Positions 46,182-58,590 of a DNA stretch of 64,000 nt are shown here, piece by piece. Each line of letters starts with the position of its first letter. Position 1 is the stretch's first letter. Made by a program: the position numbers and the translations under genes. Source of the stretch: Umbelopsis isabellina (taxonomy: Eukaryota; Mucoromycota; Umbelopsidomycetes; Umbelopsidales; Umbelopsidaceae); the NCBI GenBank assembly GCA_016758905.1, contig JAEPQZ010000012.1, positions 823,494-887,493 on the forward strand. The letters run 5' to 3'. A model generated the notes under the pieces. It did not search any database, had not been told where the DNA came from, and was given only the letters and a program-made list of their open reading frames with translations.

Positions 46182-46376
46182 ACACAGAGATACGACTACA
46201 ATAACTCTTCTAGAGATTCATTTAGAAAAACGGACATACCGTTTACGATAGCCCATTTATCTTTCGTTGGGGAAAAAATCACTTAAAGAAAGTACAATAT
46301 TAAATGCAGTTTGTTCGCTAGTATACATAGCTTACATAGATATTACAAAATGATTTGACACTATGTCTATTGGATT

Positions 46377-46850
46377 TCAACAACATTCTGTAAGGAGAGG
46401 GCTTCGAGTCAGATTGGTTTCACAATAATCCACATTCATGTAGATCGAAGCTTACCTTCCAACGCACAACAGCAGCAACACATAGCCAGTCTATTAATCA
46501 AAGAAAGGTGAACGCAATTAGTTATAAAGCAAGTAACATATATAGGTTTAAGTACGCAAACATACAAGGCCCAACAGCAAGAACAAGAATCATCTCGATA
46601 ATATGGTCGTCCATATGGCTGAGAGTATACAACTGGCTGAGGCATAGGGCCAGGTTGGTAGACCCCTTATGAAATGTTAGCGATCATCCCTTTAATTCCA
46701 AAACTGGGGCAATTTCAAGAGTTGTATAAATTTACCTGGCTGTGCATAAGCCATAGGGCCTTGTGGGTAATAAGGTGACGAACTCATTATGTATGGACTC
46801 GGCCGTGGTGGATATCCACCAGCTACTACAGGGTATCCATAAGCCGACAT
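46377..46850 (-). CDS. CYSTM-like cysteine-rich tail-anchored protein
   Basis: Four exons (46850-46736, 46665-46566, 46490-46456, 46387-46377) give 86 aa. The N-terminal two thirds are Pro/Tyr/Gly-rich (MSAYGYPVVAGGYPPRPSPY, QPVVYSQPYGRPYYRDD). The C-terminal end is a short Cys-rich hydrophobic segment, SCSCCWALLAMCCCCCALEE followed by CC and stop. This is the layout of CYSTM proteins, small stress-related membrane proteins of fungi and plants. The last exon is only 11 nt; skipping that splice would instead extend the frame to a stop at 46439-46441 (GKLRST). Both ends are plausible, and I prefer the spliced one because gtaagc and cttacag are both strong signals. Confidence 0.6.
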
Positions 46851-47957
46851 GGTAGTGTCAAAGTATTTTTTAGGCAAAGCTGAAAGTAAGCAGAAAGATA
46901 AACCTCTAAAGAAGAAGAAAGTAGAAAGAAGGAGGAAATGCTGTTAAGGTAAGAACACCACAAGGTTTAAGTACTGGCGTATATGGCCAATTGCGGCCGC
47001 TTTCCGGCATCCCGAATTGTCAGAAGCACATTTTGCTTTTGATTTCTTATTTAACAAAAACGTCACCTGCTCAACTCACTGCCTTAAATAAATGACTTTT
47101 GATGCTCTCATGTCTGAATAGTTCAAGCTCCAAAAATTTCTCTCCTTGTCTTTTCCAAGAAATTACCAGTCCTTGAGCCGCATTGCGCTCTATATTGCTT
47201 CTCATGAGGCGCAATTTTGCATCATTGACTATAAAGGTCATGCAGTCCTTTGGTCACCCGCAGAAAAACCGATTTGAACTCATCATAAGATCCTATGTGA
47301 CTATCCACTTAAATTTTAAGTAGTATGCTGTCTTCCATTTGTGAACGTAAGGCCGCCAAAAACTGAGATACCGATCCAGGCATTTAATGACAATTTAATG
47401 AAAACAACGGAGATTTAAATTTTACGAAGGCATTCGGTAGTGAGATTCATCGGTTGTTATGATTTATTGTGATACCATGCATTTTGTGGCCCATCGACCA
47501 ATGTGTCAACCAACGTGTCGACTAAAGTTTTAATTTCCACATCGCGACGGCTTAGCTGTTGGCTAAAGGTAATAATGTAGCACTGCTTGTATATGACAGA
47601 ATAGGATAACTAATCCATTTGTACCTTATATACTTGCAGGACCATGACTCTTTGTGTAAGACACTTTTATATGCGTCGTTGATATTGCTCACCTGAAAAA
47701 GAAAAATAAGTTGCATATTGTTTGTTACGGAGTCTCTCCGAGCCTATCACGGGGAGGAGAAATTTCTACCACAGCAAGAGTCAAGCTTACATCTTTTTTA
47801 TCAATAAAAAACATTAAAAAACAAAAATAAAGTAGACTATTTAAAACAAATTGCTTGATACAGCTCATGTACACCAGAAGAAAACATGACACTTAACATG
47901 TCAGTTCAAAATATAAATCGAGTAGAATTCTATATGAAAGTTGTTGAATGCTTTGAA
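46851..47957. other. Intergenic region, no gene seen
   Basis: About 1.1 kb between the promoter side of the CYSTM-like gene and the 3' end of galactokinase. It contains a NotI-like gcggccgc at about 46993 and A/T runs near 47800. No tRNA or reading frame of note. Confidence 0.4.
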
Positions 47958-49576
47958 TTATTTGAAGCCAGTGAACACAGCGGATCCGGAACAAGGCTTG
48001 GTAGCGAGAATAGCATCGTCCAGTTGAGCATCGGTGAGTTCTGGGAAGTGCTTCTTATAATACTTGTTCTTAATGGTGGCGATAAACTCGGGCACCTTAT
48101 TCTCATGCACCAAGCTCACAGTGCAGCCACCCCAACCAGCACCAGTAAGTCTTGATCCAACAGCTCCGGCTTCAATAGCAAGCTTGGTGACCTCATCAAT
48201 TTCGGGGCATGAACAGTTGTAAAGTTTGGCGCAAGAAGCTTGCGATTGATTCATAAGATCGCCCAACTGCCTGTAGACTTCCTCAGAGTTGCTAGGGGGG
48301 TTATGGCAAACCTTACCAAACTGAATAACTCTCAAAGCTTCACCAAAGACATGCACGGCACGTTGATACATTCTGAACAAATCAGTCTCAACAGGGAAGC
48401 GGGTCATATAAGTCTTGACAAGCTCATCTTCGGCAATACCAGAGAGCTCGGCCATTTCGGAACGAGTGTAGCCATTTTGATTAGTGAAAACCTGCTCAGC
48501 AAGGGTGAGCATCTGCTTCAGTTGCTCGTCCTCTGGAACACTTTGGCCATCAAAGTACAAGTCACAGACTTCCTTGTACGAGTCACTTTGCTTGGAGAGT
48601 TTGAGAGCTCTTGACAAGCACAAGGCACCAACCTTGGTTTCGACAACACGAAGGTTATAGTTCCTAGGGCCAGTAACAAACTTGTCGGCAGTCACCAAGG
48701 TGTTGGCGATGACAAAGGCCAACTTGGGTTGAGTCTCGGGCAATTTGACAGGAGTTGCCTTCAACTTGGGAACAAATTCGACATGAAGTGCAAAACCTTG
48801 CTCTGACAACACACTTGCAGACTGATCCATACCGCCACTGTTAACACCCACATTACGTTCACTGACAATGGCGATCTCAGTGAGTTCTTGCTTGGTCATC
48901 TTCAAGTTGTTGGCAGTGATGACAGAGAGAGCCGCCGTACAGCAGAAAGCAGCAGATGAAGAGAGTCCAGAGCCAGCTGGAACGTTTCCATCAACCAAAA
49001 TGAACATACCCTTTGGCTTCTCAAGACGTGCACGCTCAAGCATACCCTAAAAAGGACAGACCGTCAGTTGGGAACATCAGATGATCTACAACCACTGCGC
49101 GAAACTCCCTAATTACCTTGTAGCCACACTTGAAGTAGTTAGACCACTCCAAAGACGAAGCGTCGATGGTGACAACCTTGTCAACACCTTCGAAATCAAA
49201 CTCACGTGCAGGGTATTTGGAGTTGATGTTCGCAATACGAATCTTTGTATCGTCATCGGTGGTAGCAACAGCCATAATGACATCGCGGTCTACTGCCATG
49301 GGGAGCACACCGAATCCACAGTAATCAATGTGCTCACCAATCAAGTTGACGCGACCAGGAGAACGAGCAATAAATTCGGGCTTACTGTTGTACTGTTGCT
49401 CAAACTTGTCGACCAAAGCTTGGTAACGAGCACTGAAACGAGCGTAAACGACATGGGGTTAAGAGCGTGTTCGTTTCTATAGACATGTATCAGTAACAGA
49501 GTACCTACCCTTGGTTGGCAACCATCGAGGTGTCGTATATGGCATCCAGAGAATCGTAGGTGGGGATGTATGACAT
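47958..49576 (-). CDS. GAL1: Galactokinase
   Basis: Three exons (49576-49509, 49432-49117, 49046-47958) give 490 aa. The galactokinase signature follows early: GRVNLIGEHIDYCGFGVLPM. The GHMP ATP-binding motif is GNVPAGSGLSSSAAF. The catalytic region includes NVGVNSGGMDQSAS, and the C-terminal GHMP motif is GSRLTGAGWGGCTVSLV. The protein is a GHMP-family kinase that phosphorylates galactose to galactose-1-phosphate, the first step of the Leloir pathway. The SSS in GLSSSAAF argues for an active kinase rather than a Gal3-type inactive sensor, which lacks two residues there. No other GAL genes lie nearby in this window. Confidence 0.96.
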
Positions 49577-50474
49577 GATAATAAAAAGCGATAAAAGGCG
49601 AGGAGGGCATAGTGGAATTGGAGGGCTATTTAAACTGAAAAGTGCAGTCCCCAACCAAGCTGAAAACAAAAACCGGGACATATTTTGAATCTCCTCCAGC
49701 CTGAAACGGGTTCCTCGGGCAGCACCTCAGCAGACGAAAATTTGTTTGTGGGCTGTTTCAAGGGTAATTTTTTTGAATGGCTTCTACAACAATCGCCGTC
49801 AAAGGCATGTCATAACACGAAAGGGTCCGAATATTACTCTCGCTATGCAAAGTGGTCTAATTTTTCATATCATTCTGTCCGAATAGTCAAGGCTCGCTTA
49901 CGCAATCAGAGCCATGCGGTGTCCGAACCAAGACTCGCTGTTTGAGCGGTAAAGTCCGGGGAGGAATGGGAGTCAAGTCTGTTAGTGGGGTGAGATCTTC
50001 CACTCCGATGTACTATTCGCTCACTACTTCGAGCTGCTTATGTCAGGCTTCCTCGGATCCCATAACCTTGGTCCCTGAAGGCAAATAAGAAACTTACCAA
50101 AGCTGCCCCCGCACATACACTCTGCCTCACATAAGCAGCTCGAAACCTCCCCCAGTTTTAATAACATTTGTAAATGCGGGGAAAAGGTATTGATTGTCTA
50201 TAAAGGCGTTGCTATGGAAAATTGTTTAGCTTATATTTCTATGCAAAGATGGTTGCACAGCCAAGCAAACCCTACTCACAGCTCTCTTGTTTTCCCAGTG
50301 ATAGCATAGAATTGGTCACGTTATTCACTTGCCGTCGTCGGCTGCCTCTGCTTAAGCTCACAGAGAATTTATAATTTTCCCCATTTTTATTATACAAGGT
50401 GTGAATTTGTCTTTTTTATTTTTTCCTTTGCTTGTTTCCCTTTCTTCCCACCTCGGCGTTCATTTCACTTTGCT
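49577..50474. other. Divergent region between galactokinase and bZIP genes
   Basis: About 900 bp upstream of both galactokinase and the bZIP gene. The central part (about 49945-50160) contains strong inverted repeats and is listed separately as a possible structured RNA. The frame at 49685-49945 starts without a convincing ATG context and shows no family motif. Confidence 0.45.
49945..50165. ncRNA. Candidate structured RNA (unidentified)
   Basis: A ~215-nt segment has nested self-complementarity. tcgagctgcttatgt (50028-50042 region) pairs perfectly over 15 bp with acataagcagctcga about 80 nt downstream. Outside that stem, ggggagg (about 49958) can pair with cctcccc (about 50148). The plus strand then runs into agttttaat, a possible weak Pol III-type stop. 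The segment is GC-richer than the flanks. I compared it from memory with SRP, RNase P/MRP, 5S and U1-U6 RNAs and could not match any. It could be an RNA gene on either strand, a leader of the bZIP or galactokinase mRNA, or a regulatory palindrome. Confidence 0.35.
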
Positions 50475-51969
50475 ATGACTACACCTCGTTATTCACAGCC
50501 TCCGCCTCCATTGCCACCGCCTCCACCTCCAACTAATCGGCAATACCATGTACACTATATTTCACCGACACATTCAGCACCCAATGCTAACTATTATTCG
50601 CCATCTCCAAATTACAATCCTTCGACAGGTAAGTAGAACGCTCGAAATACTTTTCCGAGCTTTTTCTCGGAGCCAGTAATACTAAAATATCATCTGATTA
50701 GATCGCAGGCGATCGTCTTCTGCTCATGGAGGCATACATAGTCCAAAGGATCATAGTACGTTGTTTTAGTATGGTCAGCAGCACCTTACGCCGATCTACA
50801 TAGATTCTTTCTCTTAACCATTGTTTTATCTTTGCATAGAACATCATTATGAACCCTATCCAGTACATCAGCGACGGCGGTCTTTATCACCACGTCCCAC
50901 TAATTCAACTTCTCCTCCTTCCTCTGAGTCACAATCACCAGACACAGGGTCTCAGAAAAACAATGGTGACCAGAAGAAAACAACACAATCTGCGAAGCGA
51001 GCAGCGCAGAACAGAGCTGCTCAAAGAGCTTTTAGGCAGCGGCGTGAGAGATATGTAAAAGATTTGGAAATCCGAGTGAAAGAGATGGATGCTATGCAGG
51101 AAGAAATGAACAAATTGGTGGAACAGAATATGGCTTACAGAAGGCAGGTTGATAGTTTGACAAGGGAGCTGAAAAGCGCAAAGAACAACGCTGGTGGTGG
51201 TATTGGGCCATACATGAACGGGCATAAGGCAGGTATGCCAAAAGCATCCTCACCACCCCCGGAAGCCAAATTAGAATCACCCCGTCGATACAGCACTATT
51301 CCATCAAGGGAAGGTACCTTTGAGGCCGAAATGGCCCGCAGACTTAGCCATTCAGATCATGCAAAAACTCAGGAATTGACTGGTCCGTCCGAGTCACTAT
51401 ATTCATTACAACAGCGCAGGAGTATGCATGCTGCCACGCGTAAACCTAGTAGTCGATCTGATTCTCATCAGCTTCCTACTCCAAATTCCAACTCGGGGAC
51501 AGTAATGGATCATAAGAATATGAATGCCTACAGTCACCAACAGAATGGCGGTTCAATAATGAACACTGCAGTAGATAGATCAAAGGAATCGCCACACTCC
51601 AAATCCGTGCCATCGAATGGCAATATGTATGTTCCTGCACCTGTAATGGAAAATGGGTATCCGCCTCGAACGGAAGCAAGTATGTTGCCTCAACCTCCAG
51701 CTTATAGCAACATGCCTCGGTTTATGCCTCAATTCAATGAAATGGATCAAGCCAATTCTGAACTGATGGGTATGATGGATATGCCACCTTTATCAATGGG
51801 AGAAGGAGAGTTTGAAATGGAAGATCCGTTTGCAGCAGAGGATGGTGCTGAAGAGCTTGATTTTGCTCCAGAAGATTGTGATAGAATATTGGATGACTTG
51901 GTCACCATTTTACAACAACGTAATCGACCTCAAATACCTCACAACTTGAATTCAAGCGAAGCATCATAA
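50475..51969 (+). CDS. bZIP transcription factor (AP-1-like, second)
   Basis: Three exons (50475-50628, 50702-50755, 50840-51969) give 445 aa. The N terminus is Pro-rich (SQPPPPLPPPPPPT) and Tyr-rich. The basic region is KRAAQNRAAQRAFRQRRERY, with zipper VKDLEIRVKEMDAMQEEMNK and LVEQNMAYRRQVDSLTREL. The NRAAQRAFRQR form is the Yap/KapC type, which recognises TTAC/GTAA half-sites. The middle is Ser/His/Asn-rich. The acidic C terminus (MGEGEFEMEDPFAAEDGAEE, then DFAPEDCDRILDDLVTILQQ) could be an activation domain. It lacks the paired cysteines of the Yap1-like gene at 34273-35839, so redox control of that kind is unlikely. It is nuclear by inference. Confidence 0.9.
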
Positions 51970-52308
51970 AACTTGATACACATTTCTTACAATTCAATGT
52001 ATATATTCTTTGTTTAATTACTATTCATTGTTCACTTTCTATTTTACCAAAAGCTGCTTAGTAAAATATCAATCCAAAACATGAATAGAATGTCTTTTTG
52101 TATTCGGATATATTGAGAATATAACGCAGAAAATAGTACTAACAAATATCAAGCAAGAACGAACAGATGTTTAAAACACAAAAATCAAAAATTACCAGGT
52201 TACAGATACTGAAACAAGTATAAATGCAGGGACATTGAGCTATATAATTGCTGTTGATACAATTGGTGAACCTATCGACGGTTCGTATGCAGTTCTTCCG
52301 CATTGTGT
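51970..52308. other. Convergent gap between bZIP and Zn2Cys6 genes
   Basis: About 340 bp of AT-rich sequence shared by two 3' ends. Nothing else was recognised. Confidence 0.4.
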
Positions 52309-55300
52309 TCACTGCGGTATCATGTCCCATTGGACGGTTTCATTCATCAAAAATTGGACCATAGAGTCATCAGTTTCCTCGGTGCAATCACCATCAACCA
52401 ACATTGATTCTCCAATATCTTCAGGATGAATTTGTGAAGTAGAACCCATATGCATCATGAAATTAGGATCTACTGATGGCCCTGGAGGTGATGTCCACGT
52501 ATGTGGACGACCGGACGTATTGCGAGGAAGTTCCGCTTCCTGGTCCGCCGTCAAAGCACTAATAGTATGTCTTCTGTGATGCCCTAACTGCATCGGACGA
52601 CTATATGGTGCCACTCTAGGCGTTGAGGTTGTACGCGATGGTGTTGGTGATATGCCACGTTGTGGAGGAGACGCCTTGCTGCGAGCATTGGCGCTAATGC
52701 TTGGTGAAACATTGCTAGGTTTGCCTATGCCATCCCGCTTTGGTTTGTAAGGTATTACATTCAATCCCGCTGACGTTGCCTTTTGCATCCATGACCTTGA
52801 TCGATTGGGTATCAGCCGGTTTGTTGATTGAGATCTATTAGGCATGGGTGCCGGGGACATCATTGGCATAACCATATCGTCCTGCGATATATTAATGGTA
52901 TGTCCGAGAGGGCGTACAAATTGTTGCTGTCGGTCGATATAATTTGGTGGGCTCATGTTGTGAATTGGTTCCCCTTGTTGCATCAAGGCAGCATATCGTA
53001 ATGGATCAGTCATTACTGCGCTAGAATGTCGTAGATATTGTGATGAAGAAGTGCCAGGTTGGTTTACATTGAGCTTTGCCGCTCTTAAAGCTAGATTCGA
53101 AATATGAAGATGCATAGGTGATGAAGGGCTAGGGATTTGATTTGGATCAGAAGTGGATATGTCGCTTTGGGAACGATTCAAACTTGGCTGCTCAGAGAAC
53201 ATGTGGTGATGCTCCGGCAGAGGAGTAGATGCGTGTGGTGGAGGTGCAGGTGCCTGAAGATCCATTGGGTTTACTGCCATACGCCCATACATATGGGCAA
53301 GTTCAGCGTCTTTGATGGCAGCAATAAAAGTTTGGGATGGTGACAATGGTGCCAAAGCCTTCAATATATTCATAGTGTTCAGGTATTGCAACTTTGCTAC
53401 CTCAACATCTGTAACATTGAAGGATTGCATGATCTTGTTTTGATGGACTGTGGCAGCGGCAATTAAGCAATGAATGGTATGTTGTACTCCTCGAGAAGGA
53501 TATTGGAATGCTTCCAAATCATCCTTATCCAACAAGACTTGTGCAATATTGGTAATATGAGATGCAGAAGTTGCACACAAATCTTGATGAAGGTAAGGCG
53601 AAAATTCTGTTCCGATATCTGGGAGTGGGGATAACATATATGGGCGATGCAAGAGAATGATTGACAAATGATATTGCATGTGTAAAAAGCCGACAAACGG
53701 ATCACCTATTTGGTGTTTCTCAGCTGGATACGTATGCACATCTGCTGTTGGTGCATATGCAAGATTTGCCGGTAATTCGTGCAAAAAGTTCTCCAAGTGC
53801 GTATGTAGTACAAACAATTTTCCTTGCTCCTCCACCACTTCAAGCATACTCCTACGCTTTCCTTTCCTCACAGCAGTCAATCGTGCAAGACGATAGATCT
53901 CACCCATGACTTTGCTGAGTTGAATTAGGACATTCTGATTGTTAATAATTTCTTCCAATGCTGGTCCCTCTTCTGAGGTCGCTATAGGGAACTCCTGATC
54001 ACATTCATTTGAGGTAAAGTGTGGTTTGCGGCCTTGCTCAATGCTAGTGCATGAATGATGAGTCATTGATCTTCAATAACCAAAAGAGTGAATCAACATG
54101 GTTTTTTCGTTTACCTCATTAGCAAATCATATATATATGCTACCCAAAACGTCCTTTTCCTCATTTCGATATCGCTTGAGTCGCCGATGCACCGGCCCTG
54201 GTTCCGAGATAAGCCTATATCGTCACACATTCTAGACACCATACCCATAAACATGTATGGCCTGAAAAAGTACCCAGAACGTCGATGCTGCTCTTGATAC
54301 TTGATTAGAAGAATAATTGCTTGAATGGTGGATACTCTAGGCGCATCAAAATGATCATCGATCAAGGCAAAAGCTCGCTGGTAAAAGGTTATTCCCGCCG
54401 GTCCGGTTAAACCGTCTGCTTCCTTATGCCACTTTGCAGCTACAGCACACATTGCATTCAGTAAAATAAGAGATGGAGGGTTCGTGGTACTCGCCATTTG
54501 CTTCAAAAACTGTGGTTTGTGTATCATTGGGACATATTTGTGAACATGCTTGAAGTAAGTTTCGATGAGGTCAGGCATATTGTCCGCGATGATATTAGGT
54601 CCAATTAACTTGCTAGGAAGCTGCAATTCAGGTTCTAAATGATATATAGTCAACGGAGTATCGCTGACGGTTGATTCGGATGACGATCCGTCGGTTCCGG
54701 AGGATGATTTTTCGGAGAAAACACTAGATGGAGTCTCGTACATTGATGGGATTCGATCCGTACGACAATGCCGGTCGTCCACATAAAGCCCTTGACCAAT
54801 CTCATTTATACTCAGAGTATGCGGAACGGCATCAAAAAATTGTAACATTTGATCGGCTTGTTTGTTCTGCTTCAGTAACGACGGTGAAATGGTATCATCT
54901 TTGAATACAGTTGTCAGGTAACAAGAAACACTTGGCTCCGGTTCGCTAAAACGATGCTTACCTGAGTTGGTTACCATCCAAGATTCTGCATCCCATCCTA
55001 TTTCCTGCTGCTCACTCTCCTCCGCCACTTGTGGAAATAACCATTCCGCTTCGTTCGGTTCTGCTTTCACATCTTGGCCCATGAATTGCTTCGAGCCATC
55101 AATTTCCATCAATGCCTTCTCAATCAAACGAAGTCTTGTTTCCAACACTTCCACATATTGTTTCGGGGGCCCCCGCTTTGGTGGAAGCTTTGCAAACACG
55201 CATTGTATATCATTCTTACTACATCTTTGACAAGGTTGCGCGCCATCACATTTTACCTACAAGCATAACTACAGTTAGCATAACGGAGATTGGAAATCGG

Positions 55301-55461
55301 TCTGAAACATGACAAGTTACCTTGCGTTTACGACACTCGTCACAGGCCCGAGTAGTTTTGGCACGCTTGGTCAAAGAGGTTGACTTGCTAGCTTCAACGG
55401 TTACAACTGCATCAGGATCATTACTGTGCGCCTTTGTGGTGGATGTCTCAGCGGCAGACAT
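52309..55461 (-). CDS. Zn2Cys6 fungal transcription factor
   Basis: Three main exons encode a large protein (~960 aa). The binuclear zinc cluster is assembled across the first intron: TRACDECRKRKVKCDGAQPC, then QRCSKNDIQC, giving the six-Cys pattern CX2CX6CX6CX2CX6C. A basic linker and dimerisation helix follow (PPKRGPPKQYVEVLETRLRL). The middle homology region is a fungal-specific TF domain: MPDLIETYFKHVHKYVPMIH, LILLNAMCAVAAKWH, IQAIILLIKYQEQHRRSGYF and MFMGMVSRMCDDIGLSRNQG. The last ~250 residues are Ser/Pro/Gln-rich and end in an acidic ESMLVDGDCTEETDDSMVQF. The KRGPPKQYVEVLE linker resembles XlnR/Rgt1-type regulators of carbon use, but the target genes cannot be told. Confidence 0.92.
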
Positions 55462-57124
55462 TAGTTGTCAATCCAGAACTAGGAATTCTGATTTGGGACG
55501 TGTGTGCAATTGGTCTTCTAGTACTTTTCCAATTCCTGGCTAGCGTGCAATCTTGGTAAACCTATTTGGTGACAAGTCTGAAGATTACTAGCGATCTTGG
55601 GATGCGCCTTCCTGTGAGCCAATGTTACCTAAAGATATATATAAAGAAGGTTTCTCCCAGTTATTGTGTGCCCAAACTTTTTTTTATTCTATGTGCTGGT
55701 CTGTAACTTCCCAAATTCAGCAACTGATTGTAAACAATGCTATTGCTCATGGGCTTTTTTCGAATTTTTTGGATCTACACCAAAGTATATCAGCAATGAT
55801 GCACACATAAGATGTTATTTAAAGAATGAAAGTATATCATCAGATCTCTTCATCGTAGAAAGGTGGGAAATTGATCGAAAGGCAGTGGAAAAACTCATTA
55901 CTGTTATTTCCATATCCGATTTTCGATTGCTAAACTGTTGGTCGATCCAAATTTGGCGCCCATGCGCCGCCAAGTGGTAACTAACGGCACGGAAATAAAA
56001 GTAAAAACGAACTCTCTTCCTTCGTGTTCCTGATAATATCCGCATTATCCAAAGGGGTTTAACGCACGTCGCATATCATTAGGCTCTTTTAATGATATGC
56101 CATTTATTTATACAATAACTCCATAAACCATCCAGGCAGCTTGGATCAGCTTCGCGAGCTCTAGACATAATTCTAATATAACCATGTCAGGGAATAATCT
56201 CGTTGACTTTGCATAAACTAGCCAAACAAGAGATTGAATTTGAGGCTTTCTCGCTGGTATTGAGTATGAATCAATTGTGTCTTAACGATTACGTGTAACA
56301 AAGTTCCATTGCTAAAGTTCGAATAAAACGCTAGAGCGTTTTGTTTCAAGGAGTAGTGCGCAAAGACAGTGTTACCATTGTACTACAAATTGCTTAATTT
56401 ACGACATAACCGTGTCATATCCGTTTTTAATGTTAACGGTCATAACAAGAACTTAATAGATTTGAATGATATCTTAAGCCTGTCCTTTTTGTTATACGTT
56501 CCAATCGACTGACTGACTGTCATTTCAACGGTTTACATATATTTTGTTTGTTACAATTTTTTTTGGATAACTTGGTGTCTTCAAATGAACATCTTTTACA
56601 GAAACGGTTACCGTTTGAACTATAGCTATGACTTATTAAGAACTATGGGTAGCGAGCAAACATAAACAAAGATTTTCTCTCCATCAAATTTGGCACTTTT
56701 TGTCATTTGAATGGTCGCTATGAACGTTGAAAATAAACTTTCTGATCGATCGTTAATTCCTTGGTCCGAGATTCAAGATAAACCATATTAGTTTGAGATT
56801 TTTTGAAAGAAAGTTCAGTTGATTTGATACGTACTAAGCTTCACATCAATTCTTAGATACAACATTCATCCATCCAAGTTTGATAAAAAGACCAATTGGG
56901 TTGATGTGCACATTGTTATAGTGAATATTTCTGATAATGCTAATTTTGCAACTTTTACCTATGGTAATAGCTAGAGCGAAGTCGCTTTTTTTTTTTAAAG
57001 TCGAACTTCATTCGGTCTCTGGAAAATCATTTCGCCGCGGCTCACATTTCTCCGCAGAAGCTCTGTATTTAAGCTCCCTCATAGATCAATATTTAGTAGC
57101 GTTTTTCATCTTTTCACAAACGAT
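55462..57124. other. Long intergenic region, no gene seen
   Basis: About 1.66 kb between the promoter of the Zn2Cys6 gene and the dienelactone hydrolase start. It is AT-rich with several homopolymer T runs (near 55678 and 56985). Short open frames (55666-55980, 55815-56045, 56937-57239) show no recognisable family. No tRNA was seen. Confidence 0.4.
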
Positions 57125-58244
57125 ATGTATACTACTAAATCCTGCTGTGAAGTTCCCGCTGTTGTATCGAACTATTCGCCGGTCGGAACCATTGAAAACC
57201 TTGATGATCTTCCCGTTTATGCCGTTGGAGACAAGGTGAGGGATATGACTAGCAAAATAGGTGAAGCCAACGATACTGAGATAATATTACCTGTTAGAGC
57301 TCAAAAAAAGCCGTTTTGGTCATTTATGATGTCTTTGGGCTCCAGTATGTATATGTAGACTAACGAAGTACACTGTGAGCAGACTACTTACTATGTTATT
57401 TTGATAGCACTAATACCAAACAGTTTTGTGACGTACTTGCTAAGCAGTGTGGATATCTTGTAGTCATGCCAGATTGGTTTCGTGGCAAAGCAATCACTGA
57501 AGACATGCTAGGAGATCGTGAAAGTGCTATGGCATGGATCCGTAAAGTGGGAACTTACGAAGTGGTAAGAAAGTCAAACGTTCCTTTGCAAAATTACCAT
57601 GGCAATTGCCTCCATTGACTGTTCATCACCGTTAGCTTTCCCCGTCTATCCAACGCGTCAAGGATTATCTTGTGTCCACCGGCGTTGAAAAGACTGGTAT
57701 CGTTGGATTTTGCTGGGGAGCTAAGGTATGCTTCAATCTTCTCTTCTGAAATGCTTGTTCGTTGAACCAAATTAGCGACTATATGACGTACAGCATATGT
57801 ACCTTTTAAAAAGTGAACATCTAACAAATTGTATATAGATTGCAATACAAATGTCCGGCAAAGATAACTACTATTCAGCGGCATCGCTTATTCATCCATC
57901 CCATTTCGCACTAGAAGATGCTGATGCAGCTCAGGCACCACTACTTCTTATTCCTTCTCAAAACGATGCGGACCTGGTAAGTCTTAAACCTACTTGAAAC
58001 GATAGTCTATGTTAATCCAGGAAACACTGACAGACTAAACATTGTTCATTTAAAGACCGAGTTTATGGAACGCCTGTCAAAGCAACCTTTTGGTGATAAA
58101 TGCAAGCATGTTCGCTTTGATGATGTTCAGCACGGATTTGCTGCCGCTCGTGGAAATTGGGAAGAAGGCTCTTTAGATAAGAAACGTGCCACAGAAGCCA
58201 TACAGCTTACTTTAGATTTCTTTGCTGAGCATGTCAATGTTTAG
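57125..58244 (+). CDS. Dienelactone hydrolase family protein
   Basis: About five exons. Exon 1 (57125-57235) starts MYTTKSCCEVPAVVSNYSPV. Exon 2 (57298-57344) gives SSKKAVLVIYDVFGL, which leads in phase into HTNTKQFCDVLAKQCGYLVV and MPDWFRGKAITEDML. The nucleophile motif is GIVGFCWGAK (Cys). The acid lies in LLLIPSQNDADL and the His in FDDVQHGFAAARGNW, giving the Cys-Asp-His triad of dienelactone hydrolases (PF01738). The exon 2 frame was chosen because the other reading meets a stop at 57356-57358. Family members open lactone rings of aromatic breakdown products or act on other small esters; fungal substrates are mostly unknown. No signal peptide is seen, so it is probably cytosolic. Confidence 0.9.
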
Positions 58245-58453
58245 CAAGTTAGATGCGACTAATAAGATGACTTGCCAAAATCATTAAACAGGATTTTTAC
58301 TACGTAAACTATTACATACATAGAAGATGCTTTTGACTTAGAAAATGAGGGTAACGTGAAGTATTGACAAGTATTCGCTCTGCAATTGGCATTTGATGCT
58401 TACCCTAGCTTGTGACATCGGATGGTGTAATTCACTTCATAAGGTGTGCGAAC

Positions 58454-58472
58454 ACTCACATTTGATGTGAGT
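58454..58472. repeat. Inverted repeat, 8 bp arms
   Basis: actcacat and atgtgagt flank ttg and can form a perfect 8-bp hairpin. It lies ~210 bp after the dienelactone hydrolase stop. It could be a protein-binding palindrome or a chance hairpin. Confidence 0.6.
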
Positions 58473-58571
58473 AAGCAGATATCGTTCGTGAGTCTTATGA
58501 CTATCTTGGTGAGACTGAGGAGGTAGTTTGTGAGACCATGCTGATTTCATTTAAAGACGTATGTTGGCCAT

Positions 58572-58590
58572 GACTTTGTCGTACAAAGTC
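58572..58590. repeat. Inverted repeat, 8 bp arms
   Basis: gactttgt and acaaagtc flank cgt in a perfect 8-bp hairpin. It is ~100 bp downstream of the other inverted repeat. No function is assigned. Confidence 0.6.

Noticed and set aside
49945-50165. Identification of the self-complementary segment as RNase P, RNase MRP, SRP or a spliceosomal RNA
   Set aside because: A few short strings (for example aaagtccgggg) look suggestive, but the conserved core motifs and topology of those RNAs could not be found on either strand.
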